Shown one piece after another: positions 33,497 to 41,809 of a DNA stretch of 64,000 nt. Below the pieces are notes generated by a model. It saw only the letters and a list, made by a program, of their open reading frames with translations. It searched no databases and was not told the DNA's origin. Made by a program: the position numbers and the translations under genes. The first letter of the stretch is position 1; each line of letters opens with the position of its first letter. This DNA comes from Candidatus Pantoea gossypiicola (GTDB lineage: Bacteria; Pseudomonadota; Gammaproteobacteria; Enterobacterales; Enterobacteriaceae): positions 1 to 64,000 of the forward strand of contig NZ_VWVM01000019.1 of the NCBI RefSeq assembly GCF_008632075.1. Reading direction: 5' to 3'.

Positions 33497-35929
33497 ATGT
33501 TGTCTATGTCAGGTTGGCGTAAACTTTATTATAAATTGCTTAATTTACCACTCTCGTTTCTGGTAAAGAGTAAGGCCATTCCGGCCGATCCCGTGTCTGA
33601 ACATGGTCTGGATCCGACCCGACCTATTATGTATGTTTTGCCTTACGATTCGAAGGCTGACTTACTGACTTTGCGCGCGCAGTGTCTGCGGCATCATCTG
33701 CCCGATCCGCTCTCTCCACTGGAGATTGATGGTTCCCTGCTGCCTCGCCACGTCTTTATCCACGATGGCCCGCGCGTCTTCCCCTATTTTGTACCCAGCG
33801 TGGAATCGGTGAAAATTTTCCACGATTACCTGGACCTGCATCGCAATAATCCCACGCTGGATATTCAGATGCTTCCCGTCACCGTGATGTTTGGTCGTGC
33901 ACCGGGACGTGAAGTTCAGGGCGAAGCCACACCACACCTGCGGGTGCTGAACGGCGTGCAGAAGTTCTTTGCGGTCATCTGGCATGGGCGCGACAGCTTT
34001 GTCCGCTTCTCGCCGACCGTCTCTCTGCGGCGTATGGCCACGGAACATGGGACAGATAAGTCGATCGCGCAGAAGCTGGCCCGCGTCGCGCGTATCCATT
34101 TTGCCCGTCAGCGGCTGGCTGCGATTGGCCCGCGTTTACCGGCCCGTCAGGATCTGTTTAATCGTCTGCTGCAATCCAAAGCGATTGAAAAAGCAGTAGA
34201 AGATGAGGCGCGCAGCAAAAAAATCTCCCATGAGAAAGCGCAGCAGAATGCCGTCGAGATGATGGAAGAGATTGCGGCGAACTTCTCCTATGAAGCGATT
34301 CGCGTTACCGACCGCGTGATGGGCTGGCTCTGGAGCCGTCTCTATCAGGGCATCAACGTCAATGGCGGCGAAAAAGTGCGCCAGCTGGCGCAGGATGGAC
34401 ATGAGATTGTCTACGTGCCCTGCCACCGCAGCCACATGGATTATCTGCTGCTCTCCTACGTGCTCTATCATCAGGGGCTGGTACCGCCACACATTGCTGC
34501 CGGTATCAACCTTAACTTCTGGCCAGCCGGTCCGATCTTCCGTCGTCTGGGTGCCTTCTTTATCCGTCGCACCTTTAAAGGCAACAAGCTGTACGCCACG
34601 GTGTTCCGCGAATATCTTGGTGAGCTGTTTACCCGCGGCTATTCGGTTGAGTACTTTGTCGAGGGTGGTCGTTCTCGTACCGGTCGCCTGCTGGATCCGA
34701 AAACCGGCACCTTAGCCATGACATTGCAGGCGATGCTGCGCGGCGGTAATCGCCCGATCACGCTGGTGCCGATCTACATCGGCTACGAGCACGTGATGGA
34801 AGTGGGTACGTACGCCAAAGAACTGCGCGGCGCGGCGAAAGAGAAAGAGGGCTTCATGCAGATGGTGCGTGGCTTGCGCAAGCTGCGTAACCTCGGTCAG
34901 GGTTACGTTAACTTTGGCGAACCGCTGCCGCTGGTCAACTATCTTAACAAGCGGGTACCGGAATGGCGCGACGCGATCGATCCGATTGAGCCGCAGCGTC
35001 CGAGCTGGTTAACACCGACGGTAAATGATATCGCGGCCAGCCTGATGGTACGTATCAATGAAGCGGGCGCGGCTAACGCCATGAACCTCTGTGTCACGGC
35101 CCTGCTTGCCTCACGTCAGCGCTCACTTACCCGCGAACAGCTGATAGAACAACTGGAGTGCTACACCCAGCTGCTGCGCAATGTGCCTTATTCACCTAAC
35201 GCAACCGTACCCGATCTCTCAGCAGAAGCGCTGCTGGATCACGCCATGGGTATGAATAAGTTTGAGAGTGAAAAGGACAGTATTGGCGACATCATCATTC
35301 TGCCGCGTGAGCAGGCGGTGCTGATGACCTATTACCGCAACAACATTCATCACATGCTGGTAATGCCGTCGCTGATTGCCGCCATTGTTCAGCAGCATCA
35401 GACGCTGAGCGAAGCGGAACTGCTGCGTCAGGTGAGCCTGATCTATCCGATGCTGAAGAGCGAACTGTTCCTGCGCTGGCAGACCGATGAGCTGCCACAA
35501 CTGCTGACTGACATCAGTCAGGAGCTGGCGCGTCAGGGCCTGATTACCGTCGAAGCCGGTGAGTTGCGCTTTACCGCAGCGCGCTACCGCACGCTGCAAC
35601 TGCTGGCTGCCGGTGTGCGTGAAACGCTACAGCGTTATGCCATTACCTTCTCGATTCTCAGCGCCAAGCCGACGATTAACCGCGGCACGCTGGAGAAAGA
35701 GAGCCGGACGCTGGCTCAGCGTCTGTCGGTACTGCACGGGATCAATGCGCCGGAGTTCTTCGACAAAGCGGTCTTTACCTCACTGGTACTGACGCTGCGT
35801 GATGAAGGCTACATCAGCGACAGCGGAGATGCGGATGTGGCCCAGACCCAGGCCACCTGGCATATCCTGGCTGACCTGGTGACCAGCGATGTCCGGATGA
35901 CCATTGAAACGGCTGTCGCGCACGACTGA
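33497..35929 (+). CDS. plsB: glycerol-3-phosphate acyltransferase PlsB
   Basis: This 810-residue membrane-associated enzyme adds the first acyl chain to glycerol-3-phosphate. The HX4D catalytic box is HRSHMD at residues 310-315. Glycerophosphate-binding blocks follow: FIRRTFKGNKLY, YFVEGGRSRTGR and LVPIYIGYEHVME. I start at ATG 33497 (MLSMSGW), preceded by AAGAGG; a second ATG three codons later is nearer the E. coli start but lacks a ribosome site. The open frame upstream of 33497 is antisense to dgkA and is not included. Confidence 0.96.
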   Translation: MLSMSGWRKLYYKLLNLPLSFLVKSKAIPADPVSEHGLDPTRPIMYVLPYDSKADLLTLRAQCLRHHLPDPLSPLEIDGSLLPRHVFIHDGPRVFPYFVPSVESVKIFHDYLDLHRNNPTLDIQMLPVTVMFGRAPGREVQGEATPHLRVLNGVQKFFAVIWHGRDSFVRFSPTVSLRRMATEHGTDKSIAQKLARVARIHFARQRLAAIGPRLPARQDLFNRLLQSKAIEKAVEDEARSKKISHEKAQQNAVEMMEEIAANFSYEAIRVTDRVMGWLWSRLYQGINVNGGEKVRQLAQDGHEIVYVPCHRSHMDYLLLSYVLYHQGLVPPHIAAGINLNFWPAGPIFRRLGAFFIRRTFKGNKLYATVFREYLGELFTRGYSVEYFVEGGRSRTGRLLDPKTGTLAMTLQAMLRGGNRPITLVPIYIGYEHVMEVGTYAKELRGAAKEKEGFMQMVRGLRKLRNLGQGYVNFGEPLPLVNYLNKRVPEWRDAIDPIEPQRPSWLTPTVNDIAASLMVRINEAGAANAMNLCVTALLASRQRSLTREQLIEQLECYTQLLRNVPYSPNATVPDLSAEALLDHAMGMNKFESEKDSIGDIIILPREQAVLMTYYRNNIHHMLVMPSLIAAIVQQHQTLSEAELLRQVSLIYPMLKSELFLRWQTDELPQLLTDISQELARQGLITVEAGELRFTAARYRTLQLLAAGVRETLQRYAITFSILSAKPTINRGTLEKESRTLAQRLSVLHGINAPEFFDKAVFTSLVLTLRDEGYISDSGDADVAQTQATWHILADLVTSDVRMTIETAVAHD

Positions 35930-35943
35930 TACCCGCGTAAAGC

Positions 35944-35973
35944 AAAAAAGGCGACCTTAGGGTCGCCTTTTTT
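35944..35973 (+). terminator. plsB terminator
   Basis: A 13-bp A/G-C/T stem (35944-35956 with 35961-35973) with a TTAG loop lies 14 bases after the plsB stop. Confidence 0.93.
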
Positions 35974-36024
35974 ATGTCGCACAGGGCTGTCTGGCAGGCT
36001 TCTTACAGCAACGAAGAACCTGAC

Positions 36025-36136
36025 GCGCAGGGGACAGGGACAGAAGAGGAAAGCGTCCCGCGCCAGGGATGGCGCGGGCCGAGCCGTCATGGATGACAGC
36101 TTTTGCGTCTTTCCGATCTGGCCCTGTCCCCTGTGC
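36025..36136 (+). repeat. hairpin-rich intergenic element, copy 1
   Basis: Terminal arms 36025-36039 and 36122-36136 are complementary at 14 of 15 positions. Inside lie GGAAAG/CTTTCC (36048-36053 with 36109-36114), a 9-bp hairpin capped by a GGGA loop (36057-36078), the single-stranded GAGCC, and a GTCAT-GG-ATGAC hairpin (36086-36097). The whole folds as a multi-branch structure. It lies between convergent plsB and ubiA, after the plsB terminator. Two related copies occur near 55.7 and 56.0 kb. It does not match REP, BIME or ERIC as I know them. Confidence 0.8.
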
Positions 36137-36174
36137 AGGCGCGGTCTTCCCGCTATGACAGGCTGCCTTTCCAG

Positions 36175-37062
36175 TCAGAACAGCTGAGTGAACGGCGGCG
36201 TATTCATCAGTACGCCGAGGAACAGCACCATCCCGACATAATTGTTATTCAGAAAAGCCTGGAAACAGGGCTGGCGCTCGCGTCCGGCGATCAGCTTCTG
36301 CTGATAAACAAACAGCGCAGCCGCCAGCAGCAACGTCCAGTAGAAGGCACCGTTCAGATGCAGCATCATGCCCACCAGCGCCATCAGCAGCAGGGTTGCC
36401 AGTTGCAGCAACCCGATGATCAGCTTGTCGAAACGACCAAATAAAATCGCCGTCGACTTTACGCCAATCTTGAGGTCATCGTCCCGATCAACCATCGCAT
36501 ACTGCGTATCATAAGCAACCGTCCAGCAGATGTTGGCAATAAACACCAGCCAGCAGACCAGAGGTAAGGACTCACTAACTGCGGACCATGCCATCGGAAT
36601 CGCCCAGCCAAACGCGGCCCCCAGTACGACCTGCGGCAGGTGAGTGTAGCGCTTCATAAACGGATAAACCCAGGCCAGCGCCAGCCCCACAACCGAGAGC
36701 ATAATCGTCATCAGGTTCATGGTCAGCACCAGCGCAAAAGCCACCAGCGCCAGGATCACGAACAGCAGCTTCGCCTCTTTGGCACTCACCGCGCCGCTGG
36801 CCAGTGGCCGGTGCTTCGTACGCTCCACATGACCATCAACTTTGCGGTCGGCGTAGTCATTGATCACACAACCGGCCGCGCGCATGACAAATACCCCGGC
36901 AACGAATACCACCAGCACCGGCAGCGGCGGCATCGCCATGTCAGCCAGCCATAATGCCCAGAGCGTGGGCCACATCAGCAGCAGCGTCCCAATCGGTTTG
37001 TCGATACGCATCAGGCGAGCGTAGGCCCGCCATTTATTCATACTTAAGCTCGTTTGCACCAC
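36175..37062 (-). CDS. ubiA: 4-hydroxybenzoate octaprenyltransferase UbiA
   Basis: This 295-residue integral membrane prenyltransferase attaches the isoprenoid tail to 4-hydroxybenzoate in ubiquinone synthesis. Both Asp-rich metal-diphosphate motifs are visible: NDYADRKVDGH near residue 68 and YDTQYAMVDRDDD near 185, within nine helices. The start is one of two adjacent GTG codons (37062 or 37059) preceded by GAGGA, which aligns the N-terminus with E. coli UbiA. It is 7 bases downstream of ubiC and forms an operon with it. Confidence 0.96.
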   Translation of the reverse strand: MVQTSLSMNKWRAYARLMRIDKPIGTLLLMWPTLWALWLADMAMPPLPVLVVFVAGVFVMRAAGCVINDYADRKVDGHVERTKHRPLASGAVSAKEAKLLFVILALVAFALVLTMNLMTIMLSVVGLALAWVYPFMKRYTHLPQVVLGAAFGWAIPMAWSAVSESLPLVCWLVFIANICWTVAYDTQYAMVDRDDDLKIGVKSTAILFGRFDKLIIGLLQLATLLLMALVGMMLHLNGAFYWTLLLAAALFVYQQKLIAGRERQPCFQAFLNNNYVGMVLFLGVLMNTPPFTQLF

Positions 37063-37069
37063 AAAATCC

Positions 37070-37582
37070 TCAGACCAGATCGCGATAGAGCGGCGATGCC
37101 GGTAAAAACAGTTCAGTCAGCAGTAGCGGTTTGCCAGAGAGACGCAGGCGGGAACGCCGTCCCCATAATCCCTCCACCTGCCCCGGCTCAATAAAATCGC
37201 GGGTCAGCGTCGACGACGAAAAAAGATAGCGCCCAAGAGGACGAGTACCGAGTTGTTGCAGCATCGCCTCTGGCCCGTTAAGGGTACTTTCCGGCACAAG
37301 CGTGCGGCCAGCCAGCCAGGGCTGATCGTCGCCGGATAGCAGCACTTCGCGCAGCCAGAAGCGTTCATCGTCTGGTAACAACGCCCTTTCCTCACCCAAC
37401 TCGCTGGCGTCGATAAAGCCTTCACGTAGCGGCTGAACCGTGACCCGCTGACAGTGCTGTTCAAAACGGCGCGTCATCGAATCCTCCTCCATCAGCCAGT
37501 CGAGCAAGGGTGGCGTAAGGGTAGCCTGCGACGGAGAAAGCCAGTTGAGCGAACGTAATAAGCTGAGTGCGTCTTGCGGCAT
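37070..37582 (-). CDS. ubiC: chorismate lyase UbiC
   Basis: This 170-residue soluble enzyme converts chorismate to 4-hydroxybenzoate and pyruvate, the first committed step of ubiquinone synthesis. Conserved features are VQPLREGF, the WLREVLLSG strand with the active-site Arg, and the C-terminal LLTELFLPASPLY containing the catalytic Glu. The product feeds UbiA encoded directly downstream. Confidence 0.94.
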   Translation of the reverse strand: MPQDALSLLRSLNWLSPSQATLTPPLLDWLMEEDSMTRRFEQHCQRVTVQPLREGFIDASELGEERALLPDDERFWLREVLLSGDDQPWLAGRTLVPESTLNGPEAMLQQLGTRPLGRYLFSSSTLTRDFIEPGQVEGLWGRRSRLRLSGKPLLLTELFLPASPLYRDLV

Positions 37583-37638
37583 GGCACCACTCCCGATAAT
37601 TTTCAGGTCGCTAGTTTAGCGCAGAGCGGCGATGCGAA

Positions 37639-37666
37639 CACCTGCCGTCGTGTCAGACGGCAGGTG
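37639..37666. terminator. hairpin at the psiE 3' end
   Basis: A perfect 11-bp stem (CACCTGCCGTC with GACGGCAGGTG) around a 6-base loop begins 3 bases beyond the psiE stop. The downstream U-tract is weak. Confidence 0.65.
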
Positions 37667-37668
37667 GA

Positions 37669-38079
37669 TTATTCGCGTTTCAGCCGGTTACTGTTGGCCA
37701 GCCACAGTGTGACCACCAGAATCAGGATCGCCGCTGAGTAGCAGAGGGTATCGAAGGGATTTTTATGGTCGACGATAATCAGGCGGATAATGGCCGTGAT
37801 ACCGATATAGACGAAGTAGCGCAGGGGAAAGTGATAGCCCGACTGAAAGTACTTAACAATCAGGGCAATAAATTCGAAGTAGAGGAAATAGATAACAATT
37901 CCCTCAATCAGCAGGTAAGAAGAAGCCTGCTCGCCGGTATTAAACAGGACGTTTGCCAGATGAATAGTCTCTTTGCCTAAAAAGACGATCAGGATGATCG
38001 CCAGACTCAGCAGACCCAGATTCAGCACCCATTGCAGTACCGTTGCAAGGTGGCGGGCAAAAGGATTTTTGTCACTCAT
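37669..38079 (-). CDS. psiE: phosphate-starvation-inducible protein PsiE
   Basis: This 136-residue membrane protein is the same length as E. coli PsiE. It has four hydrophobic helices and the LLIEGIVIYFLYFEFIALIVKYF region with the RYFVYIGITAIIRLIIVDH follow-on typical of the family. The E. coli gene responds to PhoB and cAMP-CRP; the protein role is unknown. A perfect CRP site lies 48-63 bases upstream of the ATG. The phosphonate-type cluster begins next door. Confidence 0.93.
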   Translation of the reverse strand: MSDKNPFARHLATVLQWVLNLGLLSLAIILIVFLGKETIHLANVLFNTGEQASSYLLIEGIVIYFLYFEFIALIVKYFQSGYHFPLRYFVYIGITAIIRLIIVDHKNPFDTLCYSAAILILVVTLWLANSNRLKRE

Positions 38080-38126
38080 GTTGCGCCTTTAAAAAGGGGT
38101 TATCAGCGCGCGATATCATGCGTGAG

Positions 38127-38142
38127 TGTGATGCAAATCACA
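38127..38142. promoter_or_regulatory. CRP site upstream of psiE
   Basis: TGTGATGCAAATCACA has two perfect CRP half-sites with a 6-base spacer. It lies in the 69-base gap between psiE and the end of the GntR gene, so psiE is the likely target. Confidence 0.85.
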
Positions 38143-38148
38143 ATAACC

Positions 38149-38856
38149 CTAAGCCTCAACATCCACACAGAGCGCGTCGTACCGCCAGTATTCACAGTCG
38201 CAATCAATCACCTCTTTTAGCTGATTGCGGTTGATACGGGTGATCAGCAGACCGGGACTGCCCGGTGCCACATTGAGCGTGGGTGCAGCCACCTCCGGTA
38301 ACGGGCCGGGCAGAATTGTGAAGCGCGCGCCGCCGTAGCGAATACCGTAGCGCTGGTCATAGAGATCGGTCAGGGAGCGGGTCAGATCTTCATCAAGCAG
38401 GCCAGGGAAAAAACGCGGATTGAGGTAGTGTTCTACATAGAGCACCGCGCGCCCATCAATGCGGCGCAGGCGGCGAATACAGTAAACCGACGAACCTGGA
38501 GCCAGACGCAGCGCAGTCGCTACGCTGTCGTGCGCCGCAACCTGCTCAGCAGCGATCACCTCCGTGGTCGCCTGCCGTCCCTGCTCCCTCGCCATGGCAT
38601 GAAAGTGGCTGTGATGCAGCGGATTGTAAATCAGACGTGGTGGCGCGATAAACCAGCCGCGACGCAGTTCCCGGTAGATCATCCCCTGGGCTTCCAGCTT
38701 GCCCAGCGCTTCCCGCAGGGTAATCCGGGTGGTGCTGAACGCCTCGCTTAAGGCACGTTCTGCCGGCAGTCGTCCGCCGCTGAACTCCCCCGCCTGGATG
38801 CGCGTCAGCAGCGCGCTGGCAATCGCATCCGCCGTTTTGAGTGCTATCGACTCCAC
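38149..38856 (-). CDS. GntR/HutC family regulator, PhnR-like
   Basis: This 235-residue repressor-type protein has an N-terminal winged helix (LPAERALSEAFSTTRITLREALGKLEAQG, residues about 28-56) and a C-terminal UTRA effector domain. It resembles Salmonella PhnR of the 2-aminoethylphosphonate genes in the RRGWFIAPPRLIYNP join and the CDCEYWRYDAL ending. I start at GTG 38856, preceded by GAGG; a longer frame from 38958 would extend through the promoter region. It diverges from the ABC operon, whose promoter holds a PhnF/PhnR-type palindrome, so it likely regulates that operon. Confidence 0.85.
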   Translation of the reverse strand: MESIALKTADAIASALLTRIQAGEFSGGRLPAERALSEAFSTTRITLREALGKLEAQGMIYRELRRGWFIAPPRLIYNPLHHSHFHAMAREQGRQATTEVIAAEQVAAHDSVATALRLAPGSSVYCIRRLRRIDGRAVLYVEHYLNPRFFPGLLDEDLTRSLTDLYDQRYGIRYGGARFTILPGPLPEVAAPTLNVAPGSPGLLITRINRNQLKEVIDCDCEYWRYDALCVDVEA

Positions 38857-38967
38857 AACAGTAGCCTCATTTTGGTGCGACTTCGCACTCTTACTGTTCA
38901 GGTAAACGCGCCTGAGGTGGGCGAACGGGCCGCGTCTTTTGTCGTCCCTTCCCCGCACCGCGCCGCC

Positions 38968-38985
38968 TTGTCATAAATCGTTCAT
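38968..38985 (+). promoter_or_regulatory. candidate Pho box of the ABC operon
   Basis: TTGTCAT-AAAT-CGTTCAT matches the two CTGTCAT repeats with 4-base spacing at 11 of 14 positions. A possible -10 (TACATT, 38996-39001) follows after 10 bases, the spacing of PhoB-dependent promoters. Confidence 0.6.
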
Positions 38986-39014
38986 ATAGAGGGGCTACAT
39001 TGGCTCGGTTCTTG

Positions 39015-39028
39015 CTGGACTAGACCAG
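39015..39028. promoter_or_regulatory. PhnF/PhnR-type operator of the ABC operon
   Basis: CTGGACTAGACCAG is close to TGGTATAGACCA, the site known for the HutC-type regulator PhnF. It lies between the predicted -10 and the start codon, where a bound repressor would block transcription. Confidence 0.7.
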
Positions 39029-39062
39029 TCAGGCCCCTCAACTTACACCCGGAGCAACTGAG

Positions 39063-40124
39063 ATGAAAGCGTTTATCGCCTCTGTAGTAGCCAGTGCTGT
39101 AGTGCTCACCCTGCCCGTCGCGCAGGCCGCCGATAACGACCTCGCCGCGCTGGAAAAAGCGGCGCGCAGTGAAGGCCAGGTCAACAGCGTCGGGATGCCG
39201 GACAGCTGGGCCAACTGGAAGGAGACCTGGAGCGATCTCAACAGCAAATATGGCCTTAAGCACAGCGACACCGATATGTCATCGGCGCAGGAGCTGGCGA
39301 AATTTGATGCGGAGAAAGATAACGCCAGCGCTGACATCGGCGACGTCGGCGCGGCCTTTGGCCCCATCGCCGTGGCGAAAGGGCTGACGCAGCCGTATAA
39401 ACCGACCCACTGGGATCAGATCCCGGCCTGGGCCAAAGATAAAGAGGGTCACTGGGCGCTGGCCTATACCGGCACCATCGCTTTCCTGATCGACAAGCAG
39501 CAGGTTAAGGATATCCCCCACAGCTGGGCCGATCTGAAAAAAGGTAAGTATGTGGTTACTATCGGTGATGTCGGCGTGGCAGCTCAGGCAGCCAACGGTG
39601 TGCTGGCGGCAAACTACGCATTAGGCGGCGACGAGAAGAACCTGAAACCGGCGCTGGCATTCTTTGCTGACCTGGCAAAACAGGGGCGTCTTGGCGTGAC
39701 CGATCCGGTGATCGCCAACATCGAAAAAGGCGAAGTGCAGATGTCAGTGGTGTGGGACTTTAACGCCCTTAACTACCGTGACCAGATTGATAAAAGCCGC
39801 TACGAAGTGGTGATCCCCTCTGACGGTTCTGTGACTTCCGGTTACACCACCCTCATCAACAAATATGCGAAACATCCTGCCGCGGCAAAACTGACGCGCG
39901 AATATATCTTCTCAGACCAGGGTCAGATTAACCTGGCGAAGGGCTATGCCCGTCCGATTCGTGCCGAGCATCTGACGCTGCCTGCCGATGTTCAGGCTCG
40001 CCTGCTGCCGCAGTCAGAGTATAAAAATGCCCGTCCGGTTAAAGATCAGGCCGCCTGGGATAAATCGTCAAAAATGCTGCCGCGCCTGTGGCAGGAAAAC
40101 GTCATCATCAACATGCAGCAGTAA
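39063..40124 (+). CDS. ABC transporter periplasmic substrate-binding protein
   Basis: This 353-residue protein has a signal peptide (cleavage near residue 22, AQA-AD) and an extracellular solute-binding fold of the iron/putrescine/2-aminoethylphosphonate type. Visible are the DIGDVGAAFGP and YTGTIAFLIDK lobes and the VVWDFNALNYRDQ hinge. It is the first gene of a five-gene operon with two permeases, an ATPase and a phosphatase-like enzyme. The PhnR-like regulator and Pho box point to a phosphorus compound, possibly an aminoalkylphosphonate; the ligand is an inference. GGAGCAACTGAG precedes the ATG. Confidence 0.85.
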   Translation: MKAFIASVVASAVVLTLPVAQAADNDLAALEKAARSEGQVNSVGMPDSWANWKETWSDLNSKYGLKHSDTDMSSAQELAKFDAEKDNASADIGDVGAAFGPIAVAKGLTQPYKPTHWDQIPAWAKDKEGHWALAYTGTIAFLIDKQQVKDIPHSWADLKKGKYVVTIGDVGVAAQAANGVLAANYALGGDEKNLKPALAFFADLAKQGRLGVTDPVIANIEKGEVQMSVVWDFNALNYRDQIDKSRYEVVIPSDGSVTSGYTTLINKYAKHPAAAKLTREYIFSDQGQINLAKGYARPIRAEHLTLPADVQARLLPQSEYKNARPVKDQAAWDKSSKMLPRLWQENVIINMQQ

Positions 40125-40143
40125 CCTGCGGCGGGGAGAGGAA

Positions 40144-40956
40144 ATGAAGACTATCCTGGTGGTGCTGGATGGGCTGAGCAATCAGGTCGCACAACATGCA
40201 ATGGGTTATCTGCATGCCGAATGTTCGCAGGGCAACGGTTTTTATTATCGTCTGACCTGTGAACTGCCGTCGCTGTCGCGGCCGCTTTATGAGTGCATCC
40301 TGACCGGCGTCCCGCCGGTCAGAAGCGGCATTATTCACAATGGCGTCAGCCGGTTAAGTCGCGAGCGCAGCATCTTTCACTTTGCCCGTGCCGCGGGCCT
40401 GACCACCGCGGCGGCGGCCTACCACTGGGTGAGTGAACTTTATAACCGAACCCCGTTTGTTCCGGCGCGCGATCGGCATACGGACGCACCGGAACTGCCG
40501 ATTCAGTATGGTCATTTTTACTCTGACGACAGCTATCCCGATTCGCATCTGTTTGAAGACGCAGAGAGCCTGCGGCTGCGTCACGATCCCGACTTCCTGC
40601 TGATCCACCCGATGAACATCGACGACGCCGGTCATAAATCGGGGCTCTCCTCACCGCAGTACCGCAACCGGGCACGCATCGCCGACGGCCTGCTGTCGCA
40701 GTGGATGCCGCTGTGGCTGGCCGAGGGCTATCAGGTGATGGTGACCGCCGATCACGGTATGAATGACGATCGCTCCCATGGCGGCATTCTGCCTGAGGAG
40801 ACCACGGTGCCGCTGTTTGTCTTTGGCCGGGCCTTCTCGCTGCAGCCTGATCTGGCACCGCAGCAGACCGATCTGTGCGGCACCCTGTGCGAACTGCTTG
40901 AGGTGCCGCATGACAAACCGGTCTGCCGCGGACTGCTGGCGGAGCCACAGAGATGA
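40144..40956 (+). CDS. alkaline phosphatase superfamily hydrolase (phosphodiesterase/phosphonate hydrolase type)
   Basis: This 270-residue cytosolic protein has the metal site of the alkaline phosphatase superfamily: D9 (VVLDGLS), a candidate nucleophile Ser43 or Ser45 (LPSLSRPLYE), D160/D161 and H164 (IDDAGHKSG), D203-H204 (TADHGMND) and H212 (SHGG). There is no signal peptide, so it acts inside the cell on what the ABC system imports. Phosphonoacetate hydrolase and nucleotide pyrophosphatases are relatives; the exact substrate is unknown. It begins after GGAGAGG and overlaps the next gene by four bases. Confidence 0.8.
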   Translation: MKTILVVLDGLSNQVAQHAMGYLHAECSQGNGFYYRLTCELPSLSRPLYECILTGVPPVRSGIIHNGVSRLSRERSIFHFARAAGLTTAAAAYHWVSELYNRTPFVPARDRHTDAPELPIQYGHFYSDDSYPDSHLFEDAESLRLRHDPDFLLIHPMNIDDAGHKSGLSSPQYRNRARIADGLLSQWMPLWLAEGYQVMVTADHGMNDDRSHGGILPEETTVPLFVFGRAFSLQPDLAPQQTDLCGTLCELLEVPHDKPVCRGLLAEPQR

Positions 40957-41798
40957 GGAGAAAAGGCTTTGCCCTGCTGCTGCTGCTGCCGTTTGCCCTG
41001 TTCTGGGTCGCCTTTCAGCTGGCACCGCTGCTGTGGATCGCCATCAACAGCTTCTGGAGTGAGATGAACAGCCAGTGGGGCTGGGATAACTATCAGGACA
41101 TTCTCACCTCGCCTTTCTACCAGCAGGCATTTCGCTTCTCACTGGATATCTCGCTCTGGTCCAGCGTCTGGGGACTGCTGATTGCGCTGGTCACCGGCTA
41201 TTCGCTGCATCAGCTCGGCGGCGGACGACTCCAGCGCTTCCTTATCTCTTTTACCAACATGACCAGCAACTTTGCCGGTGTTCCGCTGGCGTTTGCCTTT
41301 GTGATTCTGCTGGGGCTGAACGGCTGTCTGACGCTGCTGCTGCGCCATTATGGTGTGATTGAGAACTTCAGACTCTTCTCGCGCAACGGCATGGTGCTGG
41401 TTTACACCTGGTTCCAGATCCCGCTGGGCGTATTGCTGCTCTATCCGGCGTTCGACGGGCTGAAAAAGGAGTGGCAGGAGTCCGCAGCGCTACTGGGTGC
41501 CAGCCGCTGGCGCTACGGGTGGCATATCGGTCTGCCGATTCTGTTCCCGGCGCTGCTCGGAACTTTTGTGATCCTGCTGGCGAATGCGCTGGGCGCTTAC
41601 GCCACGATTTATGCTCTGACCACCGGTAATTTTAACGTGGTGCCGGTACGCATCGCCGCGCTGGTCTCCGGTGATATTTCGCTCGATCCCAACACCGGCA
41701 GCGCGCTGGCGATGCTGCTGGTGACGATTATGGCGCTCATCACCCTGGTGCAGCAGTATCTGGTGCGCCGCAGCTATCTCAATGCGAAACAGCCATGA
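40953..41798 (+). CDS. ABC transporter permease 1
   Basis: This 281-residue inner-membrane permease has six helices and a BPD_transp_1 domain. The cytoplasmic EAA loop is visible as KEWQESAALLGASRWRYGWHIGLP near residue 170. It is translationally coupled to the phosphatase gene (overlap of four bases) and to permease 2. It resembles the PotB/PhnU class of transporters for small charged molecules. Confidence 0.88.
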   Translation: MRRKGFALLLLLPFALFWVAFQLAPLLWIAINSFWSEMNSQWGWDNYQDILTSPFYQQAFRFSLDISLWSSVWGLLIALVTGYSLHQLGGGRLQRFLISFTNMTSNFAGVPLAFAFVILLGLNGCLTLLLRHYGVIENFRLFSRNGMVLVYTWFQIPLGVLLLYPAFDGLKKEWQESAALLGASRWRYGWHIGLPILFPALLGTFVILLANALGAYATIYALTTGNFNVVPVRIAALVSGDISLDPNTGSALAMLLVTIMALITLVQQYLVRRSYLNAKQP

Positions 41799-41809
41799 AA
41801 GGAGCCGTC

